Shown here: positions 27,501 through 36,943 of the stretch, in pieces
Layout: every line of letters begins with the position of its first letter
How positions within the stretch are numbered: the first letter of the stretch is position 1
Source: Echinometra lucunter
Lineage: Eukaryota; Echinodermata; Echinoidea; Camarodonta; Echinometridae
Reading direction: 5' to 3'
Assembly: GCA_029962745.1 (NCBI GenBank)
Contig: JAPZVO010000022.1
Location: forward strand, 625,505-689,504
DNA: 64,000 nt
Position numbers and translations under genes: made by a program
Notes under the pieces: model-generated
What the model was told of the DNA's origin: nothing
The model's database searches: none
What the model saw: only the letters and a program-made list of their open reading frames with translations

Positions 27501-28517
27501 TCTTTCTAATAAAACGTTAAATTTCATCATTTTTACTATTATCACCATTATCATTATTATCATCATTAATCGTCATCATCATCATCGTTTCGAGACCCAG
27601 AACGCCTTTCAGGTTATCATTAGGCCTACGTAATTAGAGGAATTAGCACTTGATGGGAGTTTGATCTAACCTTCTTATTGGTGTAGTTCAGATCCGCAAT
27701 CCGAGAGGAAATATCAGACACAAGTACAACATCAGCTGCAGATATATCCTGGGTGACGACAGTGGCGACGTTTTCCGAAACCCCGACAACCGTATCCTCT
27801 GTCAAAGGAATCTGAGTAAGATTAAGATAGCAGACAATATCATCGTGTTTCTTTTTATTTGACACCATCTTTTTCCGAATATCAATTTAACTTTTAGCTA
27901 AGACACACCATGGTACTCTCTCAGTATTAGAAGCTCACTTAGATTTTAAGCAGTGATCGCAAGTTCTAATGAACATTTAAGTAGTCATTACGGGCAGTAC
28001 ATGCTGAGATGAGGCATCGATAGCACTTTTATTTTTTAAGTACAAGGGTACTCTCATAACTGAGTTCACAAGTTGAAACATTACTCTCCATATCCATATG
28101 TCTTTTCTCCAATTCTCTTTAACTCCCTTTCACCTTCTCCGGGTTCTTCTATTTTTATGTAAGTGTTAACTGCCAGACTCTTCTGCATTATTCACGTACA
28201 AATTTTTTGACAGTTGATCTAAAAGAGAGTGTCACGAAAAGAAGATTAAAATTGCTTCCTTGCTGCTTAAATATTCTTTACAAATATGTGACCGGGCATG
28301 GTGGCTCAATTGATAGAGCGTCCGCCTCATGAACGGGAGGTCGTTGGTTCGATCCCCAGCCGAGTCATACCAAAGACTTACAAAAATGGGACCTTCTACC
28401 TTCTAGCCAGGCGCTCGGCATAATAGAATGGAGAAGGGTAATAATAACATATTATGTTATGCAGGGCCCGCTGGAAGATCAGCTTATAGCTGAAGTGGCT
28501 ACCCTGGGTAAATAAGA

Positions 28518-28571
<54 letters not shown>

Positions 28572-29051
28572 GTTATTATTATTGTTATTATTATTATTAT
28601 TATTATTATTGTTATTATTATTACAACACAATTTGTAAAATCGTGCGCATGATGTGTATTATTTTGTATTTAAAATATATTTTGGTAATATTTCACAACC
28701 TGTACTCTGTATTCAACGTTTATACCCATGTAGGCTACTTTACCTCAGAAATACTCTGAAGTATCTGTGTTGTGTTTCTCTCAGTCCCACAATCCGAACA
28801 TGCTGAGGGCAAAAAAGAGATATTTGTGATGAAAAGTATTAACAATGACACGATGTCTTACCAGCAAATTTATTTCAGGTTCTGAAAAGTTATCAGTCAG
28901 ACCCAACCTCGGAAAACCGAGCAGAGGTTCATACTCCGAAAAGGACCTATGGAGCAAGGTGAATATAGAGCCCTTATCGTTCAGTGCGAGCACGGGCGTC
29001 GCTAAATTCTTGTCGGCAAATTCACGATCGCTGTCGGCAAAAAAAAAAAAG

Positions 29052-29097
<46 letters not shown>

Positions 29098-32000
29098 CGA
29101 GGAAAGAGGAAGGAGGAAAAAAAGGAAAAAAGAGGAGTAAGGTGCCCAAATAGAGTCATATTCGGCTTATTTACTTGTCCATTTTGACGACGAATTAATA
29201 CTGGTACCACGAAAGAGAGTGTATATTTTTCCTTGCTCGCTGCGCTCGCTTGTATTATATTTAGATACAGGATGTTTTCGGAAAGCAAATACATTCGGCT
29301 AGTGAGATGAACACTGTATAATCTAGATATCTTTAGGCCCATCATGTATTTTGATGAAGTATTACTTCTACCATAAAAAGAGTATGTATATTTTTCCTAG
29401 CTCGCTGCGCTCGCTCGTATTATATTCAGATACAGGATGTTTTCGGAAAGCAAACATATTCGGCAAATGAGATGAACACAAATATATAATTAGATAAATT
29501 ATCTTTAGGCCCATCATGTATTTTGATGAAGAATTATCACTTCTACCATAAAAAGAGTATGTATATTTTCCTCGCTCGCTGCGCTCGATCGTGTAATATT
29601 TAGATATAGGATGGTCTTAAAAGCAAATAAATTAGGTAGGAGATGTGACCAAATATATCAAAATAGGTACCTTAAAGGCCAATCGTGTATTTTGATGAAG
29701 AACTTTCACTTCTACCATGAAAAGGATTATGAATTTTTCCTCGCTCGCTACGCTCGCTCGTATAATATTCAGATACAAGATGGATTGGGGAAAGCAAACA
29801 AATTTTGCGAGCTATAGGCCCATCGTGTATATTGATGAAGAATTATCACCTACCATAAAATAGAGTATATATATATTTCTCCTCGCTCGCTGCGCTCGCT
29901 CGTATAATATTTAGATACAGGATAGTCTTTGAAAGCAAATTAATTAGATAAGAGAGGTGATCAAAATCAAGATATCCAAAAGGCCCACCATGCATTTTTT
30001 TTATGAAGAACTTTCACTTCTATCATGCAAAGGAGTAAATATGTATTTTTCCTCGCTCGCTACGCTCGCTCGTACAATATTCAGATACAAGATGGATTTG
30101 GGAAAGCAAACGAATTCGACAAGTGAGGTGACCAAATGTACCTGTATAAGTTAGATATCTCATAGTTAATGCCATTGTGTATTTTGATAAAGAATTGTCA
30201 CTTCTACCATGAAAAATAGATTTTTCCCTCGCTCGCTGCGCTAGCTCGTATAATATTAAGATTTAGGATGGTCTTTGAAACCGAATGAATCAGGCCAGAG
30301 AGATGACCAAATATAATTACTTTAGATATCTTTAAGCCCACCATGTAGTTTGATGAAGAACTATCACTTAAGTACGTAAGAGAGTGTATATTTTTCCTCG
30401 CTCGCTGCGCTCGCTTGTATTATATTTAGATACAGGATGTTTTCGGAAAACAAACACATTCGGCAAGTGAGGTGAACAAAATATAGTTCAAAAGGAAAAT
30501 ATGATAGAGGTGCACAATTGAACATGCCTCAATGGGCTTTATACGGTTGAATTTATCGACGTTGGTCGTCGGCAATCGGTGGCATTATTTGTCGGCAATC
30601 TGGCCTCTACACCCCCCCCCCCCCCCATTCAAAATAGTCTAGCGACGCCCCTGAGTGCGAGACATTGTGTACAAACGGCATGAGGAAAATTCTGCAATGT
30701 CGACCTGTTGTTGATAATATGTTTTTCAAAAATAATGCTGCGTATAGATTTTTAAAAGATATTTGTCATTTGAAAGTCATTTCATATGGCGAATCATTCA
30801 CGCAGCATTTACACGCAGCATTATTTTTCAGAAAATATTCATCATTGACAGGTTGACTTTGTGAGATTTTCCCAATGCATGTTGTACACACTGCCTCACA
30901 TTGAGCGATGAGGGCTCTATATTCATATCCGGAGTATATGCATGTGCTCGGTTTTCCGAAGTTGGGTCTGACTAGTTATTGGAAAATAGGAACAAATGAA
31001 ATAAATACAACAGAATTTAATCACTTCCATGGCATACCGTCACATCTGGAATAGATTTAGGCGGATTTTTATATCAAGCATTGATGTTCCATACATATTT
31101 GCATTATACAGTTATATCCAGTACCTATAAAGAGCTGGGTGGACTCTTCTTGTAAGGCGATGCCCGGTGCCAGAACACACGTCCAATTCCCCGCATCCCT
31201 GGTTGAGTTCACATTACTAATGGTGATGACCCAGTGGTTGGTGGATCCATCCTGTACTACCTCCAAAGAGTAACCGTGGTTACGCATCAGGAGGACATCT
31301 GCTCGACTGATGATCAAGCCCTCATGGTACCAAGCAATAACTTCATTCATGCTCGAACCAGAGACCTCACAGTCCAGGGTTACCTCAGCTCCTTCAAGAC
31401 TTACTTGTGTTGGTGTTATGGCTTCGATGGCTGGTGCCTGGACTGTGAATAAACAAAGAATATCATTATGTATATATGCATATCATATATTCTTCCAGAC
31501 TGTATTATTTACACGAGAGTTGCCAAAGCTCCTGTTAATTTCCTTATCAATTTAAACTTCAACTTCTAATGAGGATAGCCTTTTACAGTTTTCTTTTGGT
31601 AATCCACTGCATAAGCTGAGGTTTTCTTTTTTTCTTTCCTCTTCTTCCAGGATTTTCATTTTCTTATTTTGTCTGTTTTTTGTTCCTGGAAATGAAATGA
31701 ATAAATATATATCGTAATACATATATGTATATGTATGAATGGGTGCATTTCTTCTTTGTACTAGGTATTTGCATTTGTGTAATTTAGTTTCAATAATTTG
31801 CAGAAAGTGAGTTTGGTAGAGAATGTCCAATTCGATTGTCCGTTATACCTTGAAGGTTCACATTTTTTTAGCACCTACATTTTAAAGAAAAGTTGGTATT
31901 CTTTTGAAGACTAACATTTATTTTCCCCTATATACCTGCCAAATATCCCAGTATCAAGATATGTTTGCTTATCCCCATTTCCCGATATCATTTTTTAATA

Positions 32001-35000
32001 TTCCGAATGTTCCACAGCTCAACATTTCAACAATTTATTCCTAAGCTATTACTGTGAATGTTGAATATTCGTACTTACAATCGTTTATGAAGATGTCGAC
32101 TTTACCGTTGAAAAGCCTGTGTCTGTCTCTGTCAATAGCCTTTGTTGTCAGTCTTGTCTGTTGATCATAAACGAAGATGCCAAATCGACCATCCATGGTC
32201 ATGGTGGTGTAGATGTCATCACGGGGACCATGCACATATAGACCCCATGGGTCTAGCCGTTGCCCAGAGTGAATCAGTTCATAAATCTGACGGTCATTGC
32301 CATTAACATCAGTAGAACCCATTTTTGGCTGACCTTGCTCGGAAAGAATCCAGTATATTCGCGATTCTTCCAAAATCAAAGAAAATTAATATGAAAGCTG
32401 TTAAATCTAATATGCCCTTTATAACCCTATAAAGCCCGGGGGAGGGGGGGGGGGCATTGCGTCCCTTACCACATTTTTCCTCGCCCCTCCTTCACATTTC
32501 GATCAATTTCTAAGAAATTTGGTGACTTTTCCGAAAATTTAATTACAAACATTACGATGTTTGACATAGGTATGCCCAACATTTCCGGTTGCCAGGGCAA
32601 CCACGAACAGGATGAGTTGACAACCATGTCAGTCAAATTTTGTCTGTTTTTGTTACCATTTTTGTTTACAGGAAAATATGTGGTAGGTTTTTATTTCTTG
32701 AAGAACCTAAATATGACGTAATAATGATTTCAAATTAGCTTAAAAATATTTAGGCTTTTCTTTATCTCCACGTTACAAAACTGCGCAAAACAACTGGAAT
32801 GATTAAAAACATGTGCTTTTTGAAATTTCGCTTCAATATTTGTGTAATTTTGAAACTTTCTTTTATCTTTTACTTGTAGTTAACTTATTTATCCATGCCA
32901 TTTCAGTGGTTGTATTATTTATGTTTGCTAAATTGTTGTTTTTTTGTTTTGTATTGTTATGTATTTTCTTAGCCAAATAAAATAATAATAAGAAGAAATA
33001 ATAATCCATTTATTAATAAGCAAACTTAGATTTAAAAAATAATGATTATAATGATCTTTAGACAAGAACTTGAGGGATCCTTCAAAACAAAACCCAGAAA
33101 AATAATCTGTAGAAAATACTGAAAACGTGGAGATACAAATTCATTCATTCAATTCATTCATGATACAATTTTTTACCATTGTAGTTTACAGCAATATAAT
33201 GTATAGACACGTATATTCCGATATTGGTTAGATTCGCTCCATCTAACCCTGCCCGTTGAATGTGGGATTGGTTTGACCAGAAAACGTAGCTGTGTGGGAG
33301 AAAAACAATGAAAATAGGCAGACACAGGAACATTTAGCTGCTACATGATATTGATTTCGGTTCGTGAAATCTGCTCATAAACAGGATAAAGAGACCTTCA
33401 AAATAAAGAAGGCGACCCCTTTTCACACTAAATACGCCCAAGACAATGTAACATGTCCGCTACCTTTAGTGCTTAAAGAGGCTATGGATAATGCTCGCTA
33501 ACCCCTTTTCGAAGCTGGTGTGATACCCGGTATTCCTTAGGATATCCGATATTCCTTGGTAAAAAGTCCTCCTAGCGGACTCAAAACGATGTTTTCATTA
33601 AAATCAGATATGGGCTCTTAGAACTTTTTTTGAGATATTTATTTCTAAGTTAAAATGGCATTCTTGATCATTCCAACGGATTTTTTTTTCTTGTATCATA
33701 GTTAGTTTTCGAAATGCAGACTTAATCAAATATATAAAAACTTTTATTACTTCGAGTGAATTTGGGCATTTTCAAGTTGCCGACAGGTCATTTTCATTGT
33801 GAAAAGGAGCGCTTGCAAATAAGAAGGCAAAGCGATACTTCCCATTTTAAAAAATCATATATTAGGGTCTAGCTGCAAATGCTGCTGACAGTAAATGTTC
33901 TCTGTTAATTTAAGAAGTCAGTTGTTATTTGATAAGTTTTTACGATAAAACTTATGCCAAAGAAATACTTTGGATATGACGACCTACCCTCTATATTTAG
34001 CTATAGCGATGTCACATCTTGATACATTGTTTCGATAAGCCACTACCGTTTTCTCAGATCCATCCAGATTCGCTGCAATGACGCTCCTTCGTTCACACCA
34101 GAATATTTTATTATGAACCGTATCGAGTGCGATTCTATAAGGGGCTGAAAGAATAAGAAGGTATACGATTTGGGATTATTATTTTTTCCTCTGCCAACCA
34201 TTTGACAAGGCATATCCTGTGCGTCGAAAATTCCCTCTTTTTCAGGAGAGTGAGGTTTGATTAACGAAGTAAGACAAGCAATTGCTAAGACTCCTCCCCT
34301 TATTCATGAAAACTAATTTATCCCATATTGTCATATTGTTTCATATTACACCTCAGTATAGTCTGCATATGGACTGCGACTCCATTTTTCGCTCAGCGGA
34401 ACCATTGGAACTTCTAAGTGAAAAAACAGACATTTCCCCTGTATTTTTCTAAATTTATTTCCTTTATCGCAGAGGTTTTCCTATAGTTGCCGTGGTTGCC
34501 ATTTTGTGTAGGAATCTTAACACCTTCATAGCTTAATTCCCTTCAGTGAAACATCACTTAAGAGGATGGTGCCGTCAAACTCGCCCGCAAGGTCTTTCAA
34601 ATTGAAGCTTTTGTGGCGTCTAATGGTAAAGTGAAAGTAAAAAATGTCACAATCTCAGCACGAGAATGCAGCCTTGTCGACCTCCAGGACCTCCGTAGAA
34701 CTACGTGGTGTAGCGTGTTTAATATCTCATTGCCTAACGGGTCGGGATGGTATGTCTCGCGCACAATTTCGCATTTGTATTTTATTGAACCTCACTGATA
34801 AGTTTAAATATTCTTTTGTTCTTTTGTTCTTTACCAATGAAATACTGTATGTTACGCATACAAACTAATACTACTTTCACACCAAGGTACGGTCGCTGCG
34901 ACCGATCGCTGCGAGCGGTCGCTGCGACCGATGAAATCATAATGTGAAAGCATTTCATTGGTCGCTGCGACCGATCGTTTTGGTCAAAAACGATCGGTCG

Positions 35001-36901
35001 CTGAGTACGGTCGGTGAGGTACTTCATCGACCGATCGCGACCGATGCAAGCTAGATGTGAAAGCACATCGTACTCAGCGACCGATCGAAATGCAATGACC
35101 CCCATACATGCCTACGCACTATCTCTACTTCCGCTTCTGGCTAGGTCAGCTTTACAGCGACCGATCGCTCTGGGCCTGACCAAATTTTGACGGAGGTGTG
35201 AAAGCACGTCCGATCGGTCGTTGGGTACGGTCGCAGCGACCGGTCGCAGCGACCGTACCTTGATGTGAAAGCAGTATAAAACATTAAACTGTTTAGCAAG
35301 AATAATAGAAGCAACAAGACTGCCAAGAGTATCAGAGAAGTATTGTATATCATGTCATAAGTAACATTGAGATTATACAAGGTAAATCATTAAATTCATT
35401 TTAAGAGATATTGCAATATTGTGTAACGTGTAACGTTGTACCTCAAGTTGTGCTGGGTGGCCGCTACCTTGACATTACATAGTCCATGCGGAGGATGATC
35501 GAGAACCACAGACATATAATAAATTTACTAGACGAAAAGCGGCACGCGTGGATATGATTACTGAGCTTTAGGGGCCTGTCGAGACCCATGCTTAAGAAGA
35601 TCAAAGATGGGGCAAGTCAAATGCTCAATACCTTCAAACGCAGTTTCATTTCAGTGCTAAAGAAATTTCAATCACACAATTATTATTTTGCTATTGCAGA
35701 TTTGTTTTAGGTTTGTTCAGCGTGTTTATAGTATTTTTATCCCAAATTTTAGTATAAAAATCTACATGGAATTTTATTTACATGTATTAATTTATCATCA
35801 TTTGGATTGTAGATTTTTTTAAAGTTGTTTTTATAACTTTATAATAATCTGTTCACCTTTTAAATGTATACATGTAAAGTAATGTCTCCTTTTGTTGTGT
35901 AAATGATGCTTAGTTTTCATCCTTATTCTTTGTACGTATACGTACTACAATTATGCTTGTTCAACAGGGGCCGCGGAATCGAGGGGGGGGGGGCTGGGAG
36001 CTGCAGCCCACCTCCCACAATTTGGGATAAAATGTAAAAGAAAAAAGAAAAAAGAAAAAAAACTATAAACTGTACAACTTAATATACAAAATTACTCATC
36101 ACGATGATAACGATAATGGGTGATTTCAAGTTCGGTGTGCGGTGTTGGTGTTGGTGTTGAGAGCGTGGAAAGGCTGATGAACCGAGCTCCAACACCGTCC
36201 GTCAGTTTAGAGGGACGATACCGCTCTGATCCGATCACCTTATCGATAGCTCAACACCGAGTGACGTCATACGCTATAGCGAAAAATCTCGACGATAAAA
36301 TCATTTCACCTCAGAATTTCTAATAAATCTACATCTTATTGGATTCGACTTGCATAATCATTTGAAGAATCCAAGGGGAAAAATATTACTCTTCCATAGA
36401 AAATATATGGTTTTGATTATACCACGTTGTTTTGACTGCAAAATGGGTTTAACCACCAACATGTGACGAGTGGCCGTAGCAAAAAGTGCCGCCTGCTCTG
36501 CGAGGGACAAGCAGCAATAACATGTATGATTACAACACCAACACCAACACCGTGCTTGAAATCATGAATTTCCTAATCCCTAGGGGCTGGTGTTGGTGAA
36601 TGGGGAAATTACATGTAAATCGTCAACACGAACCGTGATACTCGGTTCAGCAGACGACATTCAACACCAGAAAACAACACTGACTACCGGAAATACGTCA
36701 AATCTTGCGAGGTCAATCCCAACACCAGCCTGATTTCAAGTTCGGTGTTAAGGCTGGTGTTGGTGTTCTCACAACACCAACACCAGCCTCCAACACTGTA
36801 CTTGAAATCACCCATTGAAGATGAACATGATGATGATATTAAGAATAAGAATAATAAGAATAAGATTTTTAAAAAGCAGCAGATAAGGAAGAATAGTAAT
36901 A

Positions 36902-36943
<42 letters not shown>

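Noticed and set aside
28287..28360. Functional tRNA gene
   Set aside because: The A and B boxes are good, but the acceptor arm does not pair properly and the head continues into a SINE body with a triplet tail.
29022..29345. Frames overlapping 28781-29345 as extra receptor exons
   Set aside because: They are Ser/Leu-rich translations of the GA tract and array. Phase-compatible joining needs only the 59-bp exon at 28744-28802.
34613..34868. Small frames near 34.6-34.9 kb as a gene or extra exon
   Set aside because: They are in intron 2 on the opposite strand to the receptor, with no motif and no conserved splice pattern.
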